Of a stretch of 64,000 nucleotides of DNA, positions 25,886 to 34,729 are shown one piece after another; the first letter of the stretch is position 1; the number at the start of each line of letters is the position of its first letter. The position numbers and the translations under genes were made by a program. The notes under the pieces were generated by a model. It was given only the letters and a program-made list of their open reading frames with translations. It was not told the origin of the DNA and made no database searches. The DNA is from Ruegeria sp. Ofav3-42. Its GTDB lineage: Bacteria; Pseudomonadota; Alphaproteobacteria; Rhodobacterales; Rhodobacteraceae. Where the stretch lies: contig NZ_JAKRGB010000012.1 in assembly GCF_022347725.1 (NCBI RefSeq), positions 109,155 to 173,154 on the forward strand. Reading direction: 5' to 3'.

Positions 25886-28093
25886 ATGAACATGCATTCC
25901 GATACCGCCCTGCGCGATGAGGCCACGGGCCTGTTTTCCGACTACGCAAAATCCGAATTTGACGTGATCCGCCTGCGCGCCATTCAGGCGTTGACCGCGA
26001 TTGGTGCCAAGAACAGCCCGGCTTTGGTCGAAGCGCTGCTGGATGATGATGAAGACGTCCGTCAGGACGCCGCTCAGGCGCTGGGCGCACTGGGTGTACA
26101 GGAAGCCGCTCCACAATTGCTTGAGAACCTGATCCATGACCCCTGTGGTGAGGTGAAACTGGCCTGCGTGACGGCGTTGGCGGAACTGCAATCCGAGGAC
26201 GCCTCGCCTTTCCTTCGCACCCTTGTGACCGGACGCGGGGATGAGATCACGTGGGACGAAGACGAGTTGCACCAGGATGAATGGGACGATTGGCTCGACA
26301 CCCAGATTGCTGCGATCAAGGCATTGGGTCGGATGGGAGATCCAGCCGCGATAGAACCCATCGTTGTAGCTCTGATGGATGAAGACGGGCAGGAATTGGG
26401 CGACGTCGCCTGCGAAGCGTTGGGCCGGATCGGCCAACCTGCGGTGCCGACGCTCGGCGTGTTCGCACAATCCTCGAACCGCCGCCTGCGCCACCGTGCC
26501 CTGAAAGCGTTGGCTGCTGTTGGCGGTGCCGAAGCCGGAGGCATTCTGCGCAAGGTTCTGGGCGACAAAGACGGCGCAGTTCGGCTGATCGCCTATGAGG
26601 CGCTGATGCCCAACGATACGGCGTTGGTCGAGCAAGCCCTGACCGACGCGGTCGAAGACATCCGCATCGCCGCGCTGAACCTGTCGGGTTTTTCCGAAGC
26701 GGAACTGCTGGATCGCATGATGCGCGACCCCGGCGCAAAAGTTCAGTTGGCGCTGATCGAACGGCTGGACCGCAGTGCTCCGATCGCTGACAGGGACGAC
26801 CTGCGCTGGCAGGTTCTGGATTTCCTGGCGACTGGACAGCAGCCCGAAGTGTCAGCACAGGCGCTGGGCTTGTTGGCGTCGCTGGCCCCTGGATTCGTGG
26901 CGGATCGCCTGAACGCGCTGTTCTCGGTAGACGCAAGTGACCTCAAGGCCGAGCGTATGCAATGGGCCATCGTTGATGCGCTGGCGACCTCTCCCTTGCG
27001 CGAGGCGGCAGAGTGGTTGCAGCGCGCCTGTCGTTCGCCGTTCCGATCCGTACGGCTAAAGGCTTTGGCGTCGCTGGCGACAATCGTTACCGACGACACC
27101 CGCCCGCATGTGAACCAGCAGCAGGGGCGCGAGATGCTATTGTCTTTTGCTCTGGCCCCAATGCCGCATGTTGTGGAACAAGACCCCGAAGAGGAAGCAC
27201 CTCAGACCGACATTGCCGCGCTGGAAGAGGCCGGGTTGGACGTGTCGGAAGGCGGTGACAATGGCACGACTTCTAGCCTCGGCGCGATCCTCGGCCACGA
27301 TGCAATTGCTGCCGAGATGCAGCAAGAGGCGGAAGTGGACGACGTGCAGCCGCTGACCCCGCGCGAGCAGGCCTTACTGTCCAAGGCCACACGCCATCCG
27401 AAACGCCGCCGCGTTGCACTGGACGACGATGCCGAGGCTTTGGCGCGTGAAACCCGCATGTCTGCCATTCGGCTGCTGGGCGAGGTAAAAGGCATGCAGG
27501 TCATGCTGGCGCAGATTGCGCAGGAATCCGACACTGAAATTGCACAGCAGGCTTTTTCGGCACTGGGTGTGTCTGTTGCTCGTCATGGGGCGGAGCTGAG
27601 CGATGAGCAGGTAGTCGAGCTGATTTCACAGGGCCTCTCGCACACGGATTCGAACCTGTCGTTGCAGGCGCTCAAACTCCTGCAATTGGCTGACCTGCCG
27701 CCGCAAGACGCGTTGCGTGGTAAGTTGCGGGCAATGCTGAAAACGGGTGACACTCCGTTTCGCATCGACGCCATGCAGATCCTGACCAAATGGAATGGCA
27801 CAGCAGACGTCGCATGCAGTCTCCTCAACGATCCGTCTGCTCCGGTTCGGCAGGCCGCAATGCGCCTGATTTCCGAGGTCGCTCCGGATCGGGCGAGCGC
27901 CGAGATCGTGCCCTTCCTCCTTGCCAACCCCGAGCAGCGCATTCTGACCTATGTCAATGACAACTCTGCGGCAGTGGTATCCATTGGCCGCAAATTATTG
28001 GCCGAGCTGCGCGACCAGAATCGTCGCGGTCAATGGCCGGTAATGATCACTGCATTGGCCGATTTGCTGGGAGAGCCCCCGCGCACGGTCTGA
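25886..28093 (+). CDS. HEAT/PBS-lyase-repeat protein of the Idr-like locus
   Basis: A 735-residue soluble alpha-solenoid without signal peptide. Short-repeat units recur throughout, such as VRQDAAQALGALG, QIAAIKALGRMGDPAAIEPI, DVACEALGRIGQPAVPTL and VRLIAYEAL, continuing to about residue 700. An acidic low-complexity insert (about 430-500, rich in E, D and Q) interrupts the array. HEAT-like repeats usually bind proteins; next to a molybdoenzyme and a MoeA gene the most economical idea is a cytoplasmic maturation or assembly factor before Tat export, but this is inference. The start at 25886 (or 25892) is chosen because the open frame before it is hairpin-rich spacer; no strong ribosome-binding site is visible. 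Confidence 0.75.
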   Translation: MNMHSDTALRDEATGLFSDYAKSEFDVIRLRAIQALTAIGAKNSPALVEALLDDDEDVRQDAAQALGALGVQEAAPQLLENLIHDPCGEVKLACVTALAELQSEDASPFLRTLVTGRGDEITWDEDELHQDEWDDWLDTQIAAIKALGRMGDPAAIEPIVVALMDEDGQELGDVACEALGRIGQPAVPTLGVFAQSSNRRLRHRALKALAAVGGAEAGGILRKVLGDKDGAVRLIAYEALMPNDTALVEQALTDAVEDIRIAALNLSGFSEAELLDRMMRDPGAKVQLALIERLDRSAPIADRDDLRWQVLDFLATGQQPEVSAQALGLLASLAPGFVADRLNALFSVDASDLKAERMQWAIVDALATSPLREAAEWLQRACRSPFRSVRLKALASLATIVTDDTRPHVNQQQGREMLLSFALAPMPHVVEQDPEEEAPQTDIAALEEAGLDVSEGGDNGTTSSLGAILGHDAIAAEMQQEAEVDDVQPLTPREQALLSKATRHPKRRRVALDDDAEALARETRMSAIRLLGEVKGMQVMLAQIAQESDTEIAQQAFSALGVSVARHGAELSDEQVVELISQGLSHTDSNLSLQALKLLQLADLPPQDALRGKLRAMLKTGDTPFRIDAMQILTKWNGTADVACSLLNDPSAPVRQAAMRLISEVAPDRASAEIVPFLLANPEQRILTYVNDNSAAVVSIGRKLLAELRDQNRRGQWPVMITALADLLGEPPRTV

Positions 28094-28107
28094 ACCCGGA
28101 GGAATGG

Positions 28108-28596
28108 ATGCTCTCGTCGTGCAAGACAATCGCGATCATGCTGGTCGCGGCAACGGTCGGACTGGCTTCGATGGCGCAGGCTGACGATGTGCCTGAAGTG
28201 GCCGTCGTCCATCAGATCATTGACCTGAATGCGGACACACCGGCGCATGCCTTTCGGTTCGAACCCAAACTTCTGCACGTTCCTGCCGGGTCGACCGTCC
28301 GGTTCAAAGGCTCGACGGGACGCCACACCGTATCGGCAATCCTTCGTATGATCCCCGTTGGTGCGCGCAGTTTCGAAATCCGGGGCAAGCCCAGTATGGA
28401 CCTGACTTTTGAGAAAGAGGGCGTCTACGGCATTCGTTGCCGCGTTCACGGCCGCCACGGAATGGTCATGCTGTTGGTGGTCGGTGATCCTGGCGTGAAT
28501 CTGGAAGGGGCAAAGGCTTATTTGCCGAAACTCGGCGAAGCGGAACGCCAGGGCTTTGAAGAGCTATTTGCAGAACTGGAGGGACGAAATGGCTGA
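28108..28596 (+). CDS. Pseudoazurin-like periplasmic cupredoxin
   Basis: A 162-residue blue copper protein. The signal peptide ends near SMAQA (about residue 25). The fold ends with GVYGIRCRVHGRHGMVML, giving Cys, His at +3 and Met at +8, the pseudoazurin type-1 copper spacing; the N-terminal His ligand is in GRHTVSAI. The helical C-terminal tail (NLEGAKAYLPKLGEAERQG) also matches pseudoazurin. The start at 28108 follows GGAGGA; a second ATG at 28104 is out of frame. It lies in the Idr-like operon, 14 bp after the HEAT gene, and its end overlaps moeA. It is a plausible electron donor to the peroxidases or to the Rieske subunit. Confidence 0.88.
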   Translation: MLSSCKTIAIMLVAATVGLASMAQADDVPEVAVVHQIIDLNADTPAHAFRFEPKLLHVPAGSTVRFKGSTGRHTVSAILRMIPVGARSFEIRGKPSMDLTFEKEGVYGIRCRVHGRHGMVMLLVVGDPGVNLEGAKAYLPKLGEAERQGFEELFAELEGRNG

Positions 28597-29833
28597 TGGA
28601 TGTGCCTGCGACAGGCATGCTCACATGTATGTCTCGGTAGAACAGGCCTTGCAGCGTGGGTTGGAAGTGGCCCCCTGCATTGCGGAGACTGAAACCCTGC
28701 CTTTGATCGATGCCATTGGTCGGGTTCTGGCGGAAGATTGCTTCAGCAAAGTCGACTTGCCTGCCTTTGATAACTCGGCAATGGACGGATACGCGGTTCG
28801 ATCGGGTGAATTGATCGACGGCGATGTGCATCATCTGACCATCGCTGGTCGCGTTGCAGCTGGCGATAGCGGCGCGCATGAGGCACCAGCGGGCAGTGCC
28901 CTGCGTATTCTGACAGGCGCACCGGTGCCTAAAGGATTTGATGCCGTTGTGATGCAAGAAGACTGCCAGATCACTGATGGCGCAATCCGTTTTTCTCGCA
29001 CACCGAAACCCGGGCAGCATATTCGCCGCGCGGGCGAAGACCTTAGCGCTGATGCGCCTCTGCTGGCCAAGGGCTGTGAAATCGGCCCTCGCGAGGTCGC
29101 TGCTTTGGCGGCGGCGGGGTACGGCACGGTCACTGTCCGCCGCAAGTTAAAGGTCACAATGTTCTCGACCGGCAGCGAACTTCGTGAAGCCGGCGAGGAG
29201 CTTGGCCCGGGCCAGATCTACAACTCCAACCGCTATATGCTGCGCGCGATGCTGGACAAGCCCTGGATCGAACTTACGGATGCCGGACCTGTTAAGGATG
29301 ATCCCGAGATTCTTGAGCAAGTTCTACGCAATGCCTGCGACACATCCGACCTGATAATCACGACCGGTGGCGTTTCGGTCGGCGACGAAGATCACATGCC
29401 GCGCCTGTTTGAAGAAATCGGTGGCGAGATCGATGTGATGAAAGTGGCGATGAAACCCGGCAAGCCGATCTTGTTCGGCCGTCGCGGCAACGCGCTTTAT
29501 GTCGGCCTGCCAGGAAATCCGGTGTCCGCTTACGTCACCTGGCAGGTTATCGGATCGCAGATCATGGCATCCCGCGCGGGCCTGGAACGAAAAAGGCCGG
29601 CTCCGGAACAGGCCGTTTTGGCGGAACCTTTACAGCGGCATAAGGGACGTCAGGAGTATCGCCCCGTTCGGGTTGATGGGGTGTCGCCGGACGGTCGACC
29701 AAAATTGAGGCTGATGGCCGAGTCCTACAGCGGACGGGTCGCGATGCTGGCGCAGGCTGATGGATTGGCGGTTCTACCGGCGGAGTTGGAAAGCATGCCA
29801 GCGGGTCAAGCCCTGGAGTTCCTGCGCCTTTGA
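28589..29833 (+). CDS. moeA: Molybdopterin molybdenumtransferase MoeA
   Basis: A 414-residue enzyme that inserts molybdate into adenylylated molybdopterin to form Mo-cofactor. Signature segments are FDNSAMDGYAVRS near residue 65, the RILTGAPVPKGFDAVVMQED region near 110, TGGVSVGDEDH near 265 and VGLPGNPVSAYVTW near 310, in MoeA order and length. The start at 28589 overlaps the pseudoazurin stop by 8 bp and has a GGAGGG site upstream; a start at 28625 is possible. The N-terminus contains CACDRHAH, not a usual MoeA feature. Being inside the Idr-like operon suggests it is a dedicated copy supplying cofactor to the molybdoenzyme. Confidence 0.92.
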   Translation: MADGCACDRHAHMYVSVEQALQRGLEVAPCIAETETLPLIDAIGRVLAEDCFSKVDLPAFDNSAMDGYAVRSGELIDGDVHHLTIAGRVAAGDSGAHEAPAGSALRILTGAPVPKGFDAVVMQEDCQITDGAIRFSRTPKPGQHIRRAGEDLSADAPLLAKGCEIGPREVAALAAAGYGTVTVRRKLKVTMFSTGSELREAGEELGPGQIYNSNRYMLRAMLDKPWIELTDAGPVKDDPEILEQVLRNACDTSDLIITTGGVSVGDEDHMPRLFEEIGGEIDVMKVAMKPGKPILFGRRGNALYVGLPGNPVSAYVTWQVIGSQIMASRAGLERKRPAPEQAVLAEPLQRHKGRQEYRPVRVDGVSPDGRPKLRLMAESYSGRVAMLAQADGLAVLPAELESMPAGQALEFLRL

Positions 29834-29939
29834 CCACACGCACTAACCCCACGTAACGCAAAGCGTCATCCTTGCGTGCGCCAGGGCGCTGCGGATAGAA
29901 GTATTACGAGCCAGCTTAAACGCCTGCCAGGAACGCTTT

Positions 29940-30680
29940 ATGGCCAATGATCACATCCTTATTGTTGACGACGATCCGCAAATCACATCGTTTCTAAAAC
30001 GCTACCTCGAAAAGCAGGGGTGCGATGTCAGCTGCGCAGGCGATGGAACAGCCATGGACTCGATCCTTGCGCAAACTGCTGTGGATTTGATTCTGCTGGA
30101 TATCGGTTTGCCGGGGCGAAACGGATTCGACATTACCAGAGAGCTGCGGGTCAACTCGAACATCCCGATCATCGTACTGTCCGGCCGGGACGAGATTTTC
30201 GACCGGGTCGTGGGGCTGGAATTCGGGGCCGATGACTATATTACCAAGCCTTTTGAGGCGCGCGAAGTACTTGCGCGTATTCGTACCGTTCTGCGACGAA
30301 CAAGATCTGATCACAATCCACCGGACCAGGAAGGCTCGGGTATGCCGCTGATCAAATTTGGGGACTGGGTTCTGAATCTGAACGAGCGCACTCTGACCAC
30401 AAAGGGCGCGCACCATTCAACACCATTGACGACGACAGAATTTGAGGTGTTGCAAGCCTTTGTGAGTAACCCGCACATGGTGTTTTCACGCGATCAGCTT
30501 CTGGATAAGGCCCGGGGGCGGGAAACGATTGTCGGGGACCGAACGATCGACGTTCACGTCATGCGGTTGCGCAAGAAAATTGAACCCGACCCCTCCGCGC
30601 CAACTTACATCAAGACAATACATGGTATCGGATATTGTTTTGCGTCCAATGTCAGCAAAACCGGCTCTAGACCGGCTTAG
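29940..30680 (+). CDS. OmpR/PhoB-family response regulator
   Basis: A 246-residue two-component regulator. The receiver has the acidic pair D10-D11-D12, phospho-acceptor D54 in LILLDIGLPG, and the conserved Lys in DDYITKPFE. The C-terminal winged helix (about 135-235) has TTTEFEVLQAFVSN, VFSRDQLLDKARGR and the closing RLRKKIEPDP...IHGIGYCF pattern. No cognate kinase lies beside it; the nearest is the hybrid kinase at 17795 on the other side of the Idr-like operon. That symmetrical placement suggests a phosphorelay partner, but an unlinked kinase cannot be excluded. It resembles TorR-type regulators of alternative respiration in outline only. Confidence 0.92.
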   Translation: MANDHILIVDDDPQITSFLKRYLEKQGCDVSCAGDGTAMDSILAQTAVDLILLDIGLPGRNGFDITRELRVNSNIPIIVLSGRDEIFDRVVGLEFGADDYITKPFEAREVLARIRTVLRRTRSDHNPPDQEGSGMPLIKFGDWVLNLNERTLTTKGAHHSTPLTTTEFEVLQAFVSNPHMVFSRDQLLDKARGRETIVGDRTIDVHVMRLRKKIEPDPSAPTYIKTIHGIGYCFASNVSKTGSRPA

Positions 30681-30831
30681 GGTGCCTTAGCCCATTCCTG
30701 ATGAAGATGATCCTATTGGGCTGATACATCCACCTGTTCAGGAACAATGGCAGGTGTGCCTTTGGCTCTAAAATTGAGCGCGAAGTGTCGACTCAACTCA
30801 TTGTTTCAAAACGGAATTCGTACTTGTCCTG

Positions 30832-32760
30832 TCAACCGATGCCGCTAAACACAGCTAGGATCATCACCAACGCAAAATCGATGCCCAAGAGCACAAACAG
30901 AAACTTTGCGGCCACGAGAAGCTTGTGCCAGACCGTCGTTGCCCCGAGATAACCCGCCTGCGGCTTCCAAATGTGGTAGAACGCAAAAACCGCCAGCGGG
31001 ACGCCGATATATGGTAGCACCTGCAGGAAGAATGCAAAGAACGACATAATCCACTTGGCCCAGGAGGATTGGCCGCTTGGGCTGGTTCCGGACGCCTGCC
31101 CTCCCCACGCTCGGTTCGAGCGGGACAAAGCAGCCCGCGACCGCGCGTCCGCTCCGGGCCTTTCGATCTGAGCACGGCGCAGTTGGCGTTCGCCCGCCTT
31201 GGGGATCGAGGTTTGGACATCCCGCGTTTCCTGGTCCTTTCTGTCATAGGCAGGCAGCGGGATTGGTTCGAACGGCGGTGGTTCGGCGGGTTGCCACCAA
31301 TCCGGCGTAGGCAGGCGCCCTTCGGCGCTGGCTGTGCGGAATGCCTGTGCCTGTTCTATGTTTTCGCTACTGGCTCCGGTTTGTCGGCCAAGCAGCAACC
31401 AGGCGCGTTCAGCCAATGCCAGACCTTCGGTGCCACCAACCATATACAGAAAAGACGCGTACCCTTGCCCAGTTGTCACCGGATTGCCGGTGCGGAAGGG
31501 GCGCTGTGGCGTGCCGCTTTGTTCGGCCTGATGCAACCACGCCCGGAATTTACGTCGCTCTGCCCGAGGGACTGAAACTTTGTCATTCACAGTCAGGCCC
31601 GTCACCTCTTGCCGCCCGCCGCGTCGCATAAAGCGTGTCTTGTCGCGGTGGAGCGTGAACCCTTCTTCGGTCGTGATCGCCCGCACCGCAGCATGGAAGA
31701 TCTTGAGGCCCTGATCGCCGGGGAAAGGGCCAGAGAACGTCATGTCATCCGCGTAGCGCGTATAAGAAAAGCCGAACCGGCGTGCGAGGCCCAAAAGCCG
31801 TCGGTCCAATTTCCTAGCTACCAGATTTGCGATGGCCGGACTGGTGGGAGCACCTTGCGGAGTTGCACGCGGTCCGGTTGCTACATGCCAGACGGTGCCA
31901 TCCACGTTGATCGTGTCGCGTGGTGCTTCGGTCGCGATCAGCGCGAGCACGGCGGCATCCGCCTCGGCATAGCCCATGGCCGCAAACAACCCCTTCACGC
32001 GCCCGTAGGTGATCGTCGGAAAGAAGTCCTGAAGGTCCATGTTGATGACCAGCTCTTGCCCCACATGCGGCGCTGCATTGGTCAGGATCGAGCGGCCCGT
32101 ACGAAAGCCATGGGCGGCGTCATGGGGTTCAATGCATGCCAGAATGTTGTCCAGCACCCAGTATTGCGCCCGTTTCATCCGTGGCTTAGGGGCGGAAATG
32201 ACACGCACGCCGCCCGTTTTCTTGGGGATCTCGAAGCTTTGGTAATGCGTGACGCGGGCGACCTTCCGGTCATGGGCGAGAAACTTGAGCTCAGGAAGCC
32301 CGATGCCCATGGCTTCGGACAGCGCAATCGCGCCTTCGATCACTGGCAGCCCTTGTGCCGTGAGCCTGTCGTTGTTTGCTTCGCGCGATTGCAGAGGGGC
32401 CGAAGACACATCGCCGAGCGAAATCACCTCTGCACGCTTACGCGCATCAAATGCAGCGGCACGGGCATTTCGGGCTTCGATGGCCTTGCGCTTGGTTTCC
32501 ACCCGCTTGAGACGCGCCCGACGCATCCGCTCTTTCATCACCGCCTGTAACGCCTTGTCAGGATCGGAAAGCCGACGGTCCCGCGCAAGTATATCGGCTA
32601 TTTCAGCCTGCAGTGCAGCACGGCGTTCAAAGAATTCGGCAGGCATCTCGCCCACTTCGGCATCCCGACCCCAAAAGCCATGGCGGATCATTTCCTCCAG
32701 CACCACCTGGTCCAGAGAGCTGTCGGAAATACGAGAGCGGAGGTTGGAAACGCTGCTCAT
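30832..32760 (-). CDS. Retron reverse transcriptase with C-terminal membrane anchor (type XIII-like)
   Basis: A 642-residue reverse transcriptase. The core (about 140-455) shows RT motifs in order: VINMDLQDFFPTI (242 region), QGAPTSP (302-308), RYADDMTFSG with the catalytic Asp pair (YADD 336-339), and the retron-typical VTGLTVN (386-392). Residues 1-135 are a charged helical extension. After a Pro-rich linker (about 485-565), two hydrophobic helices (about 571-597 and 613-638) suggest anchoring in the membrane, which is unusual for a retron RT. It uses the structured RNA encoded just upstream (32789-33011) as template and primer. It is the last gene of the WGR/ARM-SWIM-ncRNA-RT unit on this strand, an anti-phage type of locus. 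Confidence 0.9.
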   Translation of the reverse strand: MSSVSNLRSRISDSSLDQVVLEEMIRHGFWGRDAEVGEMPAEFFERRAALQAEIADILARDRRLSDPDKALQAVMKERMRRARLKRVETKRKAIEARNARAAAFDARKRAEVISLGDVSSAPLQSREANNDRLTAQGLPVIEGAIALSEAMGIGLPELKFLAHDRKVARVTHYQSFEIPKKTGGVRVISAPKPRMKRAQYWVLDNILACIEPHDAAHGFRTGRSILTNAAPHVGQELVINMDLQDFFPTITYGRVKGLFAAMGYAEADAAVLALIATEAPRDTINVDGTVWHVATGPRATPQGAPTSPAIANLVARKLDRRLLGLARRFGFSYTRYADDMTFSGPFPGDQGLKIFHAAVRAITTEEGFTLHRDKTRFMRRGGRQEVTGLTVNDKVSVPRAERRKFRAWLHQAEQSGTPQRPFRTGNPVTTGQGYASFLYMVGGTEGLALAERAWLLLGRQTGASSENIEQAQAFRTASAEGRLPTPDWWQPAEPPPFEPIPLPAYDRKDQETRDVQTSIPKAGERQLRRAQIERPGADARSRAALSRSNRAWGGQASGTSPSGQSSWAKWIMSFFAFFLQVLPYIGVPLAVFAFYHIWKPQAGYLGATTVWHKLLVAAKFLFVLLGIDFALVMILAVFSGIG

Positions 32761-32788
32761 TGTGCAGCACCCGATGAGGGGCAGAAGG

Positions 32789-33011
32789 AAAGCAAGAGGA
32801 CTGGTGCCTTCGAACAGCTCTCAGGGCTGGATCGATCAACTCCCAGCGACCCCGCCACCCCTATGCGCCTTGAGTTCTGCGAACTCAAACGGCAAGCGCA
32901 TAGGGGTGGCTGGGGTCGCGTTGTGAAGATTGAGCCAGCGACGCATGTACAGTCGGTTGGCGCGGACGGCGAAACACCGCCCAAGATGCAAGGCTCCCAG
33001 CCTCTTGCTTT
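32789..33011 (-). ncRNA. Retron msr-msd non-coding RNA (predicted)
   Basis: The gap between the SWIM gene and the RT gene has all retron RNA hallmarks. An 11-bp inverted repeat AAAGCAAGAGG lies at the two ends (a1 at 33001-33011, a2 at 32789-32799), extended by CTGG. Inside, toward the 3' end, is a long msd-type hairpin at 32846-32919: 23-nt arms (32846-32868 and 32896-32919, one extra base) capped by a second 8-bp stem TTGAGTTC/GAACTCAA. Toward the 5' end a small msr-type stem-loop (GGCG/CGCC, 32968-32981) is present. The RT reverse-transcribes the msd part to make the RNA-DNA hybrid. The priming guanosine is not assigned. Confidence 0.85.
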
Positions 33012-33076
33012 GGAGGGCAGGCTAGGCGGGTTGAATTCCGCGCGCAAGCCTGAATTGGGTTTGGAGAGGCCGAGGT

Positions 33077-34729
33077 TCATGTCAGACCTCTTGGAAATTG
33101 GACAAGCTTGGCGCTGTATTTTCGCGCTTCTGCCGCCCGTCTTAGTGCAATCATGTGCGCGCAGGGTCCTTTGCGCAGCGCGTTTTGACGGATATGCCAA
33201 CACGTACAGGTTCCGCCGGTTATCCGCTCATCCGCGTTTAATGTCAGAGACACGTCATGCGACCGCCCGTCTTCGGTAACGCGGCCGGTGATGTGGTCAG
33301 GGGTAAGCGTGTCCAACTCGACCAGATCGGCGGCAAAAAGCCTGTCCGCCAGCCTTTCCGTGTCATCAGTAAAACGTAAATCCGAGATCGACAGCGGGTC
33401 TTGTGTCAGTTCACGCAGGCGCCAGAATCCCTTGTCCAGATCGAACATAACCCGGCCCGCTTGCGCCAGCGCAGTCAGTGACGAGGCGGTGTCGCTCCGG
33501 TCCGCACCAATGGCGCGCGCGATTTCATCGCCTGTCCCGATCCAGTTGCCGCGCAGGTGGTCCAGGATGTTGCGCCCGAGGTCGGACGGCACCCGTCGGC
33601 GCGGAGCGAGCAGATCGAAATGTCCTGCCTGCGCCCAATCGTTCGAAGTCCAACCCGAAAGGCCAAGCGTAAACCGCATGGGCCCCAGATCGGCGATGAC
33701 AAAGCTCGGCATACCTGAGCCGAACAGATACAGATCGAAATGACGCGCAACCGGAACCATACGCTCCAAGATGCGCAGGCGACGGCGGCCCCAAAGACGG
33801 ATCTCGTCTTCCTGCTCTATGTGGCAGATGGAGCGTGGGCAGGCCAACACCTCGTTCCAGGGCTCAAACACCACTTCAACAGGGGCGCCGGGGCGCAGGC
33901 GAAACCGCAATGAGCGGGGTCCGTGAGTTTCCTTCCGTGCCCGAAGGCGAACACAGATGTTGTGCATGTCCATCGGGTGCAATCGCACCTTGGACATCGG
34001 CAATGTCATCGCGGCGCTGACCTGCAGAAAACCCCGCATCCAGCTGTCCGGCAGGTCGATCTTGGCTTCGAAAATCTCTTGCCCGGCTTCGACATCCGCA
34101 GTGAACCCTTCGGGGTTCACGCGCAGTTCGGCCCGATTGTGGCTGCGCATTTGCTGGAAGGCGTCATAAAGGCGCTGGCTGTAATCGATATTGGTCACGC
34201 CGACCTGGAATTCCGAGATATCCTGGAACATCTCTAGATCCACGCCCAGGCGTCCATAAACGCTCTCATCCGCCGAGAAGCACTCAAAGGACAGCTCGTC
34301 AGGATGAACGGCGATTACCGGGTCGAGTATATACCACGCAGCGCGGTCGACTTTGTAAAGCCAGTCAAAGTACTTCTGCTCGGCCTTCCGATACGTGCCG
34401 AGAACCTCTTTTTCCTGCTTGCGCAGTTCGGACAGTTCCGAGCGAAGCTCGGTCAGGCGTGCGCTGTCCCTTTCCCGCTGCGTATTGGCCTCGGCCAAAA
34501 GTTCAGCGCGTTGCCCTTCTAGCCAGCGGAAATAGCTTTCCTTGTTGGTCGGTTTCGGTCGCAAGTCATGGGTGACCACGTGATGCAGAACCGAGATTGC
34601 CTCGCGGAAGGCGACGGTATTGCCCAACGTGCCGACGAAATAGGTCGGGTCACGGCTGAGGTCGGGCGCGAAGCTGAGTGTGCCGTCGGCAGCCGAGGAC
34701 TGGCCGGCATAGCGGTGTGTGACTTTCAT
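33077..34729 (-). CDS. SWIM zinc-finger protein of the retron (WHSWIM-like)
   Basis: A 550-residue protein. The C-terminal SWIM finger is explicit: C508-T-C510, 12 residues, C523-A-H525 in the CxC...CxH pattern. The centre contains a winged-helix-like stretch (DHLRGNWIGTGDEIARAIGA, followed by TASSLTALAQAGRVMFDL, about 395-440). The N-terminal part (about 70-130) is charged and helical, with coiled-coil character (ERDSARLTELRSELSELRKQ). SWIM domains bind nucleic acid or protein. The start overlaps the stop of the upstream WGR/ARM gene by 4 bp. A winged-helix-SWIM protein together with an ARM-repeat protein and an RT corresponds to what I recall of type XIII retrons. It is a likely effector or control component. 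Confidence 0.85.
   Translation of the reverse strand: MKVTHRYAGQSSAADGTLSFAPDLSRDPTYFVGTLGNTVAFREAISVLHHVVTHDLRPKPTNKESYFRWLEGQRAELLAEANTQRERDSARLTELRSELSELRKQEKEVLGTYRKAEQKYFDWLYKVDRAAWYILDPVIAVHPDELSFECFSADESVYGRLGVDLEMFQDISEFQVGVTNIDYSQRLYDAFQQMRSHNRAELRVNPEGFTADVEAGQEIFEAKIDLPDSWMRGFLQVSAAMTLPMSKVRLHPMDMHNICVRLRARKETHGPRSLRFRLRPGAPVEVVFEPWNEVLACPRSICHIEQEDEIRLWGRRRLRILERMVPVARHFDLYLFGSGMPSFVIADLGPMRFTLGLSGWTSNDWAQAGHFDLLAPRRRVPSDLGRNILDHLRGNWIGTGDEIARAIGADRSDTASSLTALAQAGRVMFDLDKGFWRLRELTQDPLSISDLRFTDDTERLADRLFAADLVELDTLTPDHITGRVTEDGRSHDVSLTLNADERITGGTCTCWHIRQNALRKGPCAHMIALRRAAEARKYSAKLVQFPRGLT

Noticed and set aside
30832..32760. Group II intron reverse transcriptase/maturase
   Set aside because: No intron RNA domains V/VI or maturase/HNH domain are visible, and the RT is preceded by a retron-type msr-msd and accompanied by retron accessory genes.
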